A DNA stretch of 17,166 nucleotides from Cellvibrionaceae bacterium (lineage in GTDB: Bacteria > Pseudomonadota > Gammaproteobacteria > Pseudomonadales > Cellvibrionaceae). The stretch covers positions 1-17,166 of the forward strand of contig JAUVQU010000025.1 of the NCBI GenBank assembly GCA_030597965.1, given 5' to 3'. Shown one piece after another: positions 1 through 7,840 of this stretch. Position numbers and translations under genes: made by a program. Every line of letters begins with the position of its first letter. The stretch's first letter is position 1. Below the pieces are notes generated by a model. It was not told where the DNA came from, ran no database searches, and was given only the letters and a program-made list of their open reading frames with translations.

Positions 1-262
1 CCCGACCTGGTATCAGGCCATGCCCGGTGTTGATGTGACTTTAAGGTCATCCGTTGGCATAGGTATTGATGGTAATTCACCCAATGGTTTTGGTGGTGAT
101 GAAGAAGTGGGCAGTGGCAATGTTGGTGTTAAATTTGATGTTGACCAGACCTGGAGTACAACCCTGAGTTATAACTTCTTCTTTGGCCCTGTTGATAACA
201 GTATCGCAAGTTTGTGGAAAGACCGGGACAATGTTTCCCTGACATTTATACGATCATTTTAA
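1..262 (+). CDS. DUF1302 family outer-membrane protein, C-terminal fragment
   Basis: This is the last 86 or so residues of a protein that enters from the left edge; the reading frame is open from base 2 to the TAA at 260-262. The visible part starts PTWYQAMPGVDV and ends RDRDNVSLTF-type, here KDRDNVSLTFIRSF. Alternating polar and hydrophobic residues with a terminal phenylalanine are the usual signature of the last strand of an outer-membrane beta-barrel. The PGVD and RDNVS-F pattern resembles the C-terminus of DUF1302 proteins, which are predicted outer-membrane channels that often sit directly upstream of a DUF1329 gene, as here. The next gene begins 59 bp downstream with no terminator between, so they are probably co-transcribed. 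Function is unproven; transport of a hydrophobic compound is an inference from context. An internal ATG at base 20 is not the real start. Confidence 0.8.
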   Translation, partial: PTWYQAMPGVDVTLRSSVGIGIDGNSPNGFGGDEEVGSGNVGVKFDVDQTWSTTLSYNFFFGPVDNSIASLWKDRDNVSLTFIRSF

Positions 263-321
263 CATGTGCCATTTAATATAAATCTGAGCGTATTTGAGAG
301 AATAATAAAGAGTAATAAGCT

Positions 322-1683
322 ATGAATTATAAAAAAACACTGGCAACAATTTGTTTGAGTGGTTTGATGGCAGGTCAGGCTTTTGCGGGGGTTTCACAAG
401 CTGAGGCCGATAAGCTGGGCGGTGAGCTAACACCAATGGGCGCGATTGCCGCCGGTAATGCCGATGGCAGTATTCCAGCTTGGAATCCAGAGGGTGTAGC
501 AGTTCCTGGTAATTTCGTGGAGGGTTCGGATAACTATGTGAACCCATACGCGGATGACAAACCGTTGCTGACTATTGATGCAAGTAACTGGGAAGAACAC
601 GCCGATAAGCTAACAGAGGGCACCAAAGGCCTCTTTAAAAAGCTGGGTGCTGATGGCTTCAAGATGGATGTATACCCATCTCGTCGTGATTTTGTGGCAC
701 CAGATTGGCTGTATGATAATAACCGTAAGAATGCCACAGCCACGAGTTTGGCTACAGGTGGTCTGAAAGTTAACAACAACCTTCCGGGTGTACCATTTCC
801 GATTCCCAAGACAGGGGATGAGACTATCTGGAATCACATGATTCGTTATCAGACGGATCACTCAGTGGATTATGCAACCTACTATGTGGGCAGTAACGGC
901 AAACCTGTTTTAGCGTCTAAAGGCTACGTAACAAACATATTTCCAATGTATAAAGAGCATGATCAGGTAGCTGCGGATGAGCCTTGGGGAATACTTCGTA
1001 TTAACTATCTGGCACCTGCGCGACGTGCTGGTGAGATTCTACTGGTGCAAGAACCTGGTGCAGACTTCAGTGAAGGTAAGGGGCGTAAAGCCTGGCAGTA
1101 TCTTACTGGTCAGCGTCGTGTGCGTCAGGCACCTGCAGTATCCTTTGATACGCCGAATACGGCGGTTGCCGGTACATCCACCTATGATGACACCTTCGTC
1201 TACAATGGCTCTACGGAGCGTTATGACTGGAAACTCTTGGGTTTAAAAGAAACCTACGTACCCTACAATAACTACGATTATGTGTTTGGTGCTCCGATTG
1301 AAGATATTCTGGGTGAGAAATTCCTCAAGCCTGAATACATCCGCTGGGAGCTGCATCGTACCTGGGTTGTGGAAGCCACGTTGAAAGACGACAAGCGCCA
1401 CCTGTATAAAACCCGTCGTTACTATCTTGATGAAGATACCTGGGCAGCAGTTGCGGGTGAAACCTACGATGGCCGGGATAACCTGTGGCGTGTGCATTAC
1501 GCTTATCTAGTTAATTTGTATGATAAAAAATCACGTTATGATATGGCTTACGGCAGTTATGATTTGTTGCAAAACCTCTACAACGTGAACTTTAAACCCA
1601 TTCCAGGCAAGTTTAAAAATGGGGTGGATAAGGGTGCGAAATACTTTACGTCTAAAGGTATGGCGCGTAGCGGTATACGATAA
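322..1683 (+). CDS. DUF1329 family periplasmic protein
   Basis: A 453-residue secreted protein. Residues 1-22 form a Sec signal peptide: a KK pair, a hydrophobic stretch, and an AFA cleavage site before G23. The mature N-terminus carries the pattern LGGELTPMGAIAAGNADGSI followed by PAW, which is diagnostic of DUF1329. The family is commonly annotated as LolB/outer-membrane-lipoprotein-sorting-like, suggesting a lipid-binding half-barrel in the periplasm; this is family knowledge and not shown here. The body is rich in Tyr and Trp (for example RTWVVEATLKDDKRHLYKTR), fitting a beta-rich fold. An AAAGAG Shine-Dalgarno (307-312) lies 9 bp before the ATG. It follows the DUF1302 gene and is closed by a strong hairpin terminator. 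No catalytic motif was recognised, and no biochemical role can be assigned. Confidence 0.88.
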   Translation: MNYKKTLATICLSGLMAGQAFAGVSQAEADKLGGELTPMGAIAAGNADGSIPAWNPEGVAVPGNFVEGSDNYVNPYADDKPLLTIDASNWEEHADKLTEGTKGLFKKLGADGFKMDVYPSRRDFVAPDWLYDNNRKNATATSLATGGLKVNNNLPGVPFPIPKTGDETIWNHMIRYQTDHSVDYATYYVGSNGKPVLASKGYVTNIFPMYKEHDQVAADEPWGILRINYLAPARRAGEILLVQEPGADFSEGKGRKAWQYLTGQRRVRQAPAVSFDTPNTAVAGTSTYDDTFVYNGSTERYDWKLLGLKETYVPYNNYDYVFGAPIEDILGEKFLKPEYIRWELHRTWVVEATLKDDKRHLYKTRRYYLDEDTWAAVAGETYDGRDNLWRVHYAYLVNLYDKKSRYDMAYGSYDLLQNLYNVNFKPIPGKFKNGVDKGAKYFTSKGMARSGIR

Positions 1684-1698
1684 ATAGATAGACTGAGT

Positions 1699-1725
1699 GG
1701 CGCTGCATTTGCAGCGCCTTTTTTT
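1699..1725 (+). terminator. Intrinsic terminator after the DUF1329 gene
   Basis: A perfect GGCGCTGC/GCAGCGCC 8-bp stem (1699-1706 with 1711-1718) closes an ATTT loop and is followed directly by seven T (1719-1725). It lies 15 bp after the DUF1329 stop. It divides the four-gene envelope cluster, so transcripts of the last two genes come from partial read-through or from their own promoter. Confidence 0.9.
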
Positions 1726-1753
1726 CGTTTCTGGATTATAAATCTGAATAACT

Positions 1754-1779
1754 GTTTTTAGTGTCAGTTTTTAGTTTCA
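1754..1779 (+). repeat. Two 13-bp tandem repeats upstream of the YCF48-like gene
   Basis: GTTTTTAGTGTCA (1754-1766) is followed without a gap by GTTTTTAGTTTCA (1767-1779), a 12 of 13 match, then by a partial third copy beginning GTTTCGAG. The block lies 25 to 50 bp before the start codon at 1805, in the short intergenic region after the terminator. It may be a simple tandem duplication or a pair of protein-binding sites. No recognised regulator motif is visible. Confidence 0.6.
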
Positions 1780-1804
1780 GTTTCGAGCTACAGGTGAGTA
1801 TTAC

Positions 1805-2872
1805 ATGATGACAATCAAAAAAACCTGGATGGTCTTATTTCTTAGTCTGTTAGGACTCGGTGGTGCGACAGCCGCTGCCTACGACGTACTGGAATTGTCA
1901 TCTGAGCCAAGTCATCTGGCTTCTAAGTCTTTTCTCTACAGTATTAACAAATTTGACGATCGGTATTTTGCGACCGGACATTTTGGTCACATTATTTATT
2001 CAGATGATGCTGGTGCCAGTTGGACGCAAGCGAAGGTGCCAGTGCGAAGTAGTATTCTTGATATTTATTTTCCCACAGCAGAAAAAGGCTGGGCAGTGGG
2101 GCATGAAGGTGTCATTTTACATTCTGCCGATGGTGGCAAGACATGGACAAAGCAGTTTGATGGTAATCAGTATGCTCAAGAAGGTTTGAAACAGTATCAG
2201 CAGCTACTGGCTGAAAACCCGGATAACTCTGACTTCCAGTATTACATTGAAGAAATGGAATTTGCCATCTCTCAGGGCGCGGACAAGCCCTTATTTAAAG
2301 TGCACTTTCAGGATGAAAATAACGGCGCAGCTTACGGTGCTTATGGCACTCTGGTAACTACGACCGATGGTGGTAAGACCTGGTTAAGTGGTATGCACAA
2401 AACCGAGAATTTCGATTTCCGTCACCTTTTTGATGTAGCGCCTACCGCTAACGGCAAGCTCATAATCAGTGGTGAAGGCGGAGTCATTATGGAAGGTGAT
2501 CTTGCCAATGGCTCAGGTGTGGCTTTGCCAAGCCCTTGGGAAGGGAGTTTTTTCACCTGTGTTGTGTCTAGCGAAGGCGATATTATTATTGGTGGCCTGC
2601 GAGGCCAGGTTTTCAGATCGAGTGATAACGGACAAACCTGGGTTGCTGTTAATAAACCGCAAAGTAGCACTATTATTGACTCTTTGGTTCTTAGTGATGG
2701 TCGAATCGTTATAGTGGGGCAGGCGGGTAGTCTTCTGGTGAGTGATGATAATGGCGCAAGCTTTGAGCCTTTGTTATCCACGGGTAAGGCAATACATGGC
2801 ATTGCCGAAGGTGAAGCTGGAAACCTTCTTACCGTTAGTGCGCAGGGCGTACAGTCAGTCGCTATCAAATAA
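1805..2872 (+). CDS. Secreted YCF48-like (BNR-repeat) beta-propeller protein
   Basis: A 355-residue protein with a signal peptide (about residues 1-24: TIKK, hydrophobic core, ATAAA before YDV). The mature part carries about five BNR/YCF48-type blades, each with a glycine-turn-strand followed by an Asp-box-like S/T-x-D-x-G-x-T/S-W/F. They lie at about 55-73, 95-114 (ending SADGGKTW), 174-193 (ending TTDGGKTW), 262-279 (ending SSDNGQTW) and 303-320 (ending SDDNGASF). A roughly 45-residue, probably helical insert (about 119-160) sits between the second and third blades. YCF48/HCF136 itself is a photosystem II assembly factor, but nothing photosynthetic is present here, so the name describes only the fold. 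The gene is followed 28 bp later by an RND transporter gene, and homologues are often paired this way. A periplasmic accessory role for that transporter is likely but unproven. ATGs at 1805 and 1808 are both possible starts. Confidence 0.87.
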   Translation: MMTIKKTWMVLFLSLLGLGGATAAAYDVLELSSEPSHLASKSFLYSINKFDDRYFATGHFGHIIYSDDAGASWTQAKVPVRSSILDIYFPTAEKGWAVGHEGVILHSADGGKTWTKQFDGNQYAQEGLKQYQQLLAENPDNSDFQYYIEEMEFAISQGADKPLFKVHFQDENNGAAYGAYGTLVTTTDGGKTWLSGMHKTENFDFRHLFDVAPTANGKLIISGEGGVIMEGDLANGSGVALPSPWEGSFFTCVVSSEGDIIIGGLRGQVFRSSDNGQTWVAVNKPQSSTIIDSLVLSDGRIVIVGQAGSLLVSDDNGASFEPLLSTGKAIHGIAEGEAGNLLTVSAQGVQSVAIK

Positions 2873-2900
2873 TAAAGAATAAATTAGTTGGAGATACACA

Positions 2901-5357
2901 ATGGCTCATTCACAACAGAGTGATCTGCCAGTAATTTCAGACCCGACCGAGTTTGACTATCAGACCGGCAGCTTGCTTGAGCGGTTGGTGTTCAACCATC
3001 GTATGGTCGTGGTGATTCTCTGTGTCATCATCACGCTTATTTTAGGCTTTCAGGCTTCAAAAACTCAACTGCAGGCAGGCTTTGCAAAAACACTGCCAAA
3101 GAATCATCAGTACATAAAGAACTATCAGGAAAACAGAGACTTTCTTAAGGGGCTGGGTAACAGCCTGCGTGTTGTTGTTGCCAGTCACACGGGTGATATT
3201 TATACGCCGGAATTTTTAACGCTGTTGGAAAATGTTAATAATGAACTGCTCTATATTCCGGGTGTAAACCGAAATGGCTTGAAGTCTATCTGGACGCCGA
3301 ATACTCGCTGGAAAGTGGTAACAGAGCAGGGTTTTGAAGGCGGTCCCGTTATTCCAGAAGATTATGACGGTTCACCTGAATCGGTTGCACAGTTAAAACA
3401 GAATGTTGAGCGTGCCGGTATTGTCGGTGATTTGATTTCCAACGATGGCACATCGGCTGCGATTCGTGTGCCGCTCATGGACGTTGATCCGGATACAGGT
3501 GGACGCCTGGATTACATGGGGTTGATCAGCAAACTTGAGTCCATTCGAGATAAGGTTTCAGGGGATGATACGACCATCGGTGACCCTATCGTAGAGGCCG
3601 CCGCTGCTGCTGGTGATGTCTCCATGCACATCACAGGGTTTGCCAAGCTGGTGGGTGATCTTATTGATGGCATGTTGGCGGTTATTCTGTTTTTTGCCAT
3701 TGCTGTGGTTATTGCCACGGCCTTACTTTATTCCTATATCCGCTGTTTCCGCTCAACTTTAATAGTGATTGGTTGCACTTTGATTGCGGTGGTATGGCAG
3801 TTGGGTATTCTCGCTACCCTGGGTTATGAGTTGGATCCATTTTCAATACTTGTGCCTTTCCTTGTGTTTGCCATTGGCGTTAGCCACGGAGCCCAGAAGC
3901 TGAATGGTGTGCTGCAGGATATGAGCCGCGGTACGGATAAATACGTTGCAGCCCGCTATACCTTCAGGCGTTTGTTTCTCGCAGGTGTTACCGCGCTGCT
4001 TTCCGATGGTGTCGGTTTTGCTGTGTTAATGATCATTGCCATTCAGGTGATTCAGGATTTGGCGATTACCGCCAGTATTGGTGTGCTGGTACTGATTTTC
4101 ACTAACTTGATTTTGGTCCCGGTCGTATTGTCTTATATCGGGGTTGGAGAAAAGGCCGTTAAGCACTCCCGTGAATCACAGAAAAGCATGGAGGATATGC
4201 ACGCCCTATGGCGCTTTCTACTGCTGTTTACTCACCGTAAACCAGCGGCTATTGCCATCGTTATAGGTGTTGTCCTTGCGGGCGTTGGTCTACATGTTTC
4301 CGAAGACCTGCAAATAGGTGATTTGGATCCCGGCGCGCCAGAACTGAGGGCGGATTCGCGTTACAACAAAGATGTCGCATACATGACGGCCAACTATTCT
4401 GTCAGTAGCGATATCTTTGCCATCATTGTGAAAATGCCACCTAATACCTGCAATGACTATGAGGTTTTGAGCCTCGCCAATGAACTGGAATGGCGGCTGC
4501 GCCAGCTAGACGGAGTTGAGGATATTCGTGGACTGAATACCTATACCCGTAAAATCATGGGCGGGATAAATGAAGGTTTCCCGAAATGGGAGACTTTATT
4601 TAGAAACCAGGGGACCATCAATTACGCTGTATCAGAATTGGTTACCGTGGGTGTCGTAGATCCCGACTGTTCTATTTGGCCGATGGGCGTTTATCTGTCC
4701 GATCATAAAGCGGCGACCCTGCAGGGTGTCGTTGATACTCTCGAGGCATTTAACGAAGAGTGGGATGGCCCCAAAGTTGATTTTCTGGGTGCGGCGGGCA
4801 GCGCAGGCTTTGAGGCGGCAACTAATATTGTGGTGAAGAAAGCCAATCGTGAAATGTTGTTTTACGTTTACGGTGCTGTGATCCTGTTATGTTTGCTGAC
4901 CTTCCGTTCAGTGACGGGTGTAATTTGTGCGGTATTGCCGCTCATGCTCACTTCGGTTCTTTGTGAGGCGTTGATGGTCTGGCTGGGTATTGGTGTCAAA
5001 GTCGCCACGCTGCCGGTTATTGCACTCGGTGTGGGGATTGGCGTGGATTATGCGCTCTACGTGCTCACGGTGATCCTCGCTAAAGTTAAAGAGGGTAAGT
5101 CTCTTGAGCAGGCCTATTACGAAACCATTAATTTTACCGGTCGAGTGGTTGCTTTGATTGGTGTCACTCTGGCTGCTGGTGTTATTACCTGGGCGTTGTC
5201 ACCCATCAAATTCCAGGCGGATATGGGCATACTGTTAACCTTCATGTTTATCTGGAATATGTTTGGCGCACTGATTCTGATGCCTGCACTGGCTGCCTTC
5301 TTAATCAAGCAGAAGCCTGAAGTTAATGGTGCTCAGGTGGTTGAGGGGGGCAGTTAA
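2901..5357 (+). CDS. RND/MMPL-family inner-membrane transporter
   Basis: An 818-residue protein with the RND layout. TM1 is at about 34-52, followed by a periplasmic domain (53-255), TM2-6 (about 257-414), a cytoplasmic linker with TM7 (about 447-466), a second periplasmic domain (467-650) and TM8-12 (about 652-801). At about 800 residues it fits the MMPL/HpnN-like group better than the roughly 1000-residue multidrug HAE1 pumps. TM10 contains GVGIGVDYALY with an Asp-Tyr pair (D716, Y717) of the type used for proton relay in MmpL proteins. The matching position in TM4 reads AIGVSHGAQ, without an Asp. A GGAGA Shine-Dalgarno (2890-2894) sits 6 bp before the ATG. No membrane-fusion protein or TolC gene is adjacent. 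Instead there are a YCF48 propeller, a DUF1329 protein and a DUF1302 barrel, so a lipid-like or other hydrophobic substrate is more plausible than drugs. The direction of transport is not known. Confidence 0.88.
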   Translation: MAHSQQSDLPVISDPTEFDYQTGSLLERLVFNHRMVVVILCVIITLILGFQASKTQLQAGFAKTLPKNHQYIKNYQENRDFLKGLGNSLRVVVASHTGDIYTPEFLTLLENVNNELLYIPGVNRNGLKSIWTPNTRWKVVTEQGFEGGPVIPEDYDGSPESVAQLKQNVERAGIVGDLISNDGTSAAIRVPLMDVDPDTGGRLDYMGLISKLESIRDKVSGDDTTIGDPIVEAAAAAGDVSMHITGFAKLVGDLIDGMLAVILFFAIAVVIATALLYSYIRCFRSTLIVIGCTLIAVVWQLGILATLGYELDPFSILVPFLVFAIGVSHGAQKLNGVLQDMSRGTDKYVAARYTFRRLFLAGVTALLSDGVGFAVLMIIAIQVIQDLAITASIGVLVLIFTNLILVPVVLSYIGVGEKAVKHSRESQKSMEDMHALWRFLLLFTHRKPAAIAIVIGVVLAGVGLHVSEDLQIGDLDPGAPELRADSRYNKDVAYMTANYSVSSDIFAIIVKMPPNTCNDYEVLSLANELEWRLRQLDGVEDIRGLNTYTRKIMGGINEGFPKWETLFRNQGTINYAVSELVTVGVVDPDCSIWPMGVYLSDHKAATLQGVVDTLEAFNEEWDGPKVDFLGAAGSAGFEAATNIVVKKANREMLFYVYGAVILLCLLTFRSVTGVICAVLPLMLTSVLCEALMVWLGIGVKVATLPVIALGVGIGVDYALYVLTVILAKVKEGKSLEQAYYETINFTGRVVALIGVTLAAGVITWALSPIKFQADMGILLTFMFIWNMFGALILMPALAAFLIKQKPEVNGAQVVEGGS

Positions 5358-5366
5358 TTCCCCCTT
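5344..5366 (+). terminator. Weak hairpin over the RND stop codon, between convergent genes
   Basis: AGGGGGG (5344-5350) can pair with CCCCCTT (5360-5366), with one G-U pair, around a 9-base loop that contains the transporter's TAA. Only 11 bp separate this stop from the stop of the convergent lysR gene. No T-run follows, only an AT-rich stretch, so termination is uncertain. No better terminator is present at this junction. Confidence 0.3.
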
Positions 5367-5368
5367 GA

Positions 5369-6271
5369 TTAATTAATCCGTGTGGTATTGCGGCAGGCTG
5401 CAATAAAAGCTCTTGCTGCATTACTTAACGAGCGATCACTATGCTGTATATAGCCTAAATGCCGCATCAGCTTTAAATCACCCACGTCAATTTTAATCAG
5501 TTGTTTGTCTACCATGGTTTCAGGTAACACACTCCAGCCCAAGCCAATAGAAACCATCATTTTGATAGTTTCCAGGTAATTGGTTGCCATGGATAAATTG
5601 AGATTTAATCCCTTCGTTGCAAAGTGCCGTTGTACCAACTGGCCTGTATAAGTATTTAAGTCAGGTAGGATGGCAGGTAACTTGGCAAGCTGTTCCAATG
5701 TTGGTTTTTTTGTTTTCTTCAGCAATGGGTGTTCGGGTGAGAGCACAACACTGAGAGGGTCTTCCCAAATAGCAGTTGCTTCGATATGTTGCTTATCATC
5801 TTTAAATCCTGGTAGTTCAACCGGTGCGAGGGTGACAATGCCCAGTTCAATCTCACCTTTTAGAACGGCGTCGTGGGCTTTCTCTGAATCCATGAAGTCG
5901 ATATCTAATTTCACCTCTGGAAAGTCAGCGGTGAATTGCCTTAGCACCTGAGGTAAGTGATGCAGTCCAATATGGTGACTTGTGGCAATATGAAGCTTAC
6001 CGCTGACTTGCCCAGAGAGATCATGAATTAACTGTTGTGTATCTCTTACCGACTGAAGTATTTTTTCAGCCCGTGGAAGTAGGGCTCTACCGGCTTCAGT
6101 GAGCGCAACGTTACGACCAATTCGATCAAATAGTTGGCATTCAAGCTGTGATTCCAGCATGGCGATGCGTTTGCTAATGGCCGATTGGGTTAAGTGCAGC
6201 TCATTTGCTGCATTCGAGAAAGAGCCATTTTTGGTGATTGCCACAAAGGCTTTTAAGTGTTGCGTGTCCAT
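5369..6271 (-). CDS. LysR-family transcriptional regulator, divergent from leuC
   Basis: A 300-residue LysR-type regulator. Residues 1-60 are the winged helix-turn-helix: LKAFVAITKNGSFSNAANEL, then HLTQSAISKRIAMLE, then LFDR and LTEAGRALL. Residues from about 92 onward form the periplasmic-binding-protein-like effector domain (SGKLHIATSHHIGLHHLPQV and following). I chose the start MDTQHLKAF at 6271 because this is where LysR proteins normally begin. The frame is open 38 codons further upstream, but that extension would cross the divergent promoter region and is unlike the family. Pseudomonas also has a LysR gene divergent from leuC at this locus, so the protein probably controls leuCDB and perhaps itself. 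The effector is unknown; a leucine-pathway intermediate such as isopropylmalate is a guess by analogy with other LysR regulators of biosynthetic genes. Confidence 0.93.
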   Translation of the reverse strand: MDTQHLKAFVAITKNGSFSNAANELHLTQSAISKRIAMLESQLECQLFDRIGRNVALTEAGRALLPRAEKILQSVRDTQQLIHDLSGQVSGKLHIATSHHIGLHHLPQVLRQFTADFPEVKLDIDFMDSEKAHDAVLKGEIELGIVTLAPVELPGFKDDKQHIEATAIWEDPLSVVLSPEHPLLKKTKKPTLEQLAKLPAILPDLNTYTGQLVQRHFATKGLNLNLSMATNYLETIKMMVSIGLGWSVLPETMVDKQLIKIDVGDLKLMRHLGYIQHSDRSLSNAARAFIAACRNTTRIN

Positions 6272-6304
6272 AGTGAAAATGAGCCTATAACTGTTTTCAT
6301 AAGT

Positions 6305-6319
6305 ATTCCATTTTGGAAT
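6305..6319. promoter_or_regulatory. Candidate LysR operator in the lysR-leuC intergenic region
   Basis: ATTCCA-TTT-TGGAAT is a perfect 6-bp inverted repeat. Its inner 13 bases (6306-6318) have the T-N11-A form with dyad symmetry that defines LysR boxes. It lies 33 bp upstream of the lysR start and about 20 bp upstream of the candidate leuC -35 element. That is a suitable place for activating leuC and repressing lysR. Binding is inferred. Confidence 0.6.
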
Positions 6320-6341
6320 GGTAATTACAAAAATAATGAAT

Positions 6342-6370
6342 TTGTTTGATTGGCACTGTGGGCGTAGAAT
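6342..6370 (+). promoter_or_regulatory. Candidate sigma70 promoter of leuC
   Basis: TTGTTT (6342-6347, 3 of 6 to the -35 consensus) and TAGAAT (6365-6370, 5 of 6 to the -10 consensus) are separated by 17 bp. A start point near 6377 would give a leader of about 35 bases, too short for a leucine attenuator peptide. The weak -35 is what one expects of a promoter needing an activator such as the adjacent LysR protein. Confidence 0.5.
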
Positions 6371-6411
6371 GCCCCAAATTATCAATAGGTATGGATTTAG
6401 CGAGAAGACTC

Positions 6412-7830
6412 ATGGCTGGTAAAACGTTATACGACAAACTCTGGGACGCTCATTTGGTTGAGCAGCGGGATGATGGTTCTGCGCTTATTTATATTGATCG
6501 TCATGTTGTGCACGAAGTGACTTCACCGCAGGCTTTTGAAGGACTGCGTTTGGCGGGTCGCAAACCTTGGCGTGTGGACAGTGTGATTGCAACGCCTGAC
6601 CACAACGTACCGACCACCAGTGCCGAGCGAGCATCTGGTGTGGAAGGTATTGAAGATCGAGTGTCCAGGATTCAGGTACAAACCTTAGACGATAACTGCG
6701 ACGAATTCGGTATTGTTGAGTTTAAAATTAATGATCGCCGTCAGGGTATTGTGCATGTGGTAGGGCCAGAAACCGGCGCTTGTTTGCCGGGTATGACAGT
6801 TGTCTGTGGTGATTCTCATACGTCTACCAATGGTGCATTGGGTGCCTTGGCACACGGTATTGGTACCAGTGAAGTGGAGCATGTATTAGCGACTCAGTGT
6901 TTGGTTGCTAAGAAGATGAAAAACCTACTGATCAAAGTAGATGGTCAATTAGGTGAAGGTGTGACACCTAAAGATGTAGTACTGCATATCTGTGGTGTGA
7001 TTGGCACAGCAGGCGGTACTGGTTTCGCGATTGAGTTTGGTGGTCAAGTCTTCCGTGACATGAGCATGGAGGGTCGCTTAACCGTTTGTAATATGGCGAT
7101 TGAAGCGGGTGCCCGTGCCGGTATGGTGGCCGTGGATGAGACTACATTGAGCTATGTTCAGGGTCGTACCTATGCCCCAGTCGGTGCAGAGTGGGATGCC
7201 GCAGTAGCGAACTGGGCAGACCTACACACTGATACTGATGCAGTATTCGACAAAGTTGTAGAAATTAACGGCACGGATATTAAGCCACAGGTGAGCTGGG
7301 GAACGTCGCCAGAGATGGTGTTGCCTGTTGATGCACTGGTACCAAATCCAGATGAAGAAAGTGACCCTGTTAAAAGAGAAGGGATTACACGTGCTTTGGA
7401 ATACATGGGTTTAACCGCAGGTCAGAAAATTACAGATATTTACGTGGATCGTGTATTCGTAGGTTCTTGTACCAACTCACGTATTGAAGATTTGCGTGCA
7501 GCGGCAGATGTTGTGAAAGGCAAACAGGTCGCTGCCAGTGTGAAGCAGGCATTGATCGTACCGGGTTCTGGCGAGGTGAAGATACAGGCTGAAGAAGAAG
7601 GCTTGGATAAAATATTCATAGAGGCCGGGCTTGAATGGCGTGAGCCTGGCTGTTCCATGTGTTTGGCGATGAACGCTGACAAGTTAGGTGATGGTGAGCA
7701 TTGTGCTTCAACCTCTAATCGCAACTTTGAAGGTCGTCAGGGTTATGGTGGTCGTACGCATTTGGTGAGTCCTGCAATGGCAGCGGCAGCAGCAATAGCG
7801 GGTCACTTTGTCGATGTACGCGAGCTTTAA
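6412..7830 (+). CDS. leuC: 3-isopropylmalate dehydratase large subunit
   Basis: LeuC with LeuD converts 2-isopropylmalate to 3-isopropylmalate in leucine synthesis, in the cytoplasm. The 472-residue product matches the usual length of about 466. It begins MAGKTLYDKLWDAHLV, the standard LeuC N-terminus; the open frame upstream to TTG at 6346 would run through the promoter and is rejected. Aconitase-family motifs are complete: TPDHNVPTT (61-69), CGDSHTSTNGALG (132-144), GTSEVEHVLATQ, VGSCTNSRIEDL with C353, and PGCSMCLAMN with C414 and C417. These three cysteines are the expected 4Fe-4S ligands. A weak GAGAAG ribosome site precedes the ATG. leuD follows 10 bp downstream. Confidence 0.98.
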   Translation: MAGKTLYDKLWDAHLVEQRDDGSALIYIDRHVVHEVTSPQAFEGLRLAGRKPWRVDSVIATPDHNVPTTSAERASGVEGIEDRVSRIQVQTLDDNCDEFGIVEFKINDRRQGIVHVVGPETGACLPGMTVVCGDSHTSTNGALGALAHGIGTSEVEHVLATQCLVAKKMKNLLIKVDGQLGEGVTPKDVVLHICGVIGTAGGTGFAIEFGGQVFRDMSMEGRLTVCNMAIEAGARAGMVAVDETTLSYVQGRTYAPVGAEWDAAVANWADLHTDTDAVFDKVVEINGTDIKPQVSWGTSPEMVLPVDALVPNPDEESDPVKREGITRALEYMGLTAGQKITDIYVDRVFVGSCTNSRIEDLRAAADVVKGKQVAASVKQALIVPGSGEVKIQAEEEGLDKIFIEAGLEWREPGCSMCLAMNADKLGDGEHCASTSNRNFEGRQGYGGRTHLVSPAMAAAAAIAGHFVDVREL

Positions 7831-7840
7831 GGAGATAACT

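Noticed and set aside
2422..2868. A 148-codon minus-strand frame inside the YCF48-like gene
   Set aside because: It is a shadow of the repeated propeller coding sequence and has no signal or domain of its own.
6272..6385. 38-codon N-terminal extension of the LysR frame
   Set aside because: It would run through the divergent promoter and the operator-like dyad, and LysR proteins normally begin where MDTQHLKAF does.
6346..6411. Upstream TTG start for leuC
   Set aside because: It overlaps the candidate promoter and adds 22 residues not found in LeuC; MAGKTLYDKLWDAH is the standard N-terminus.
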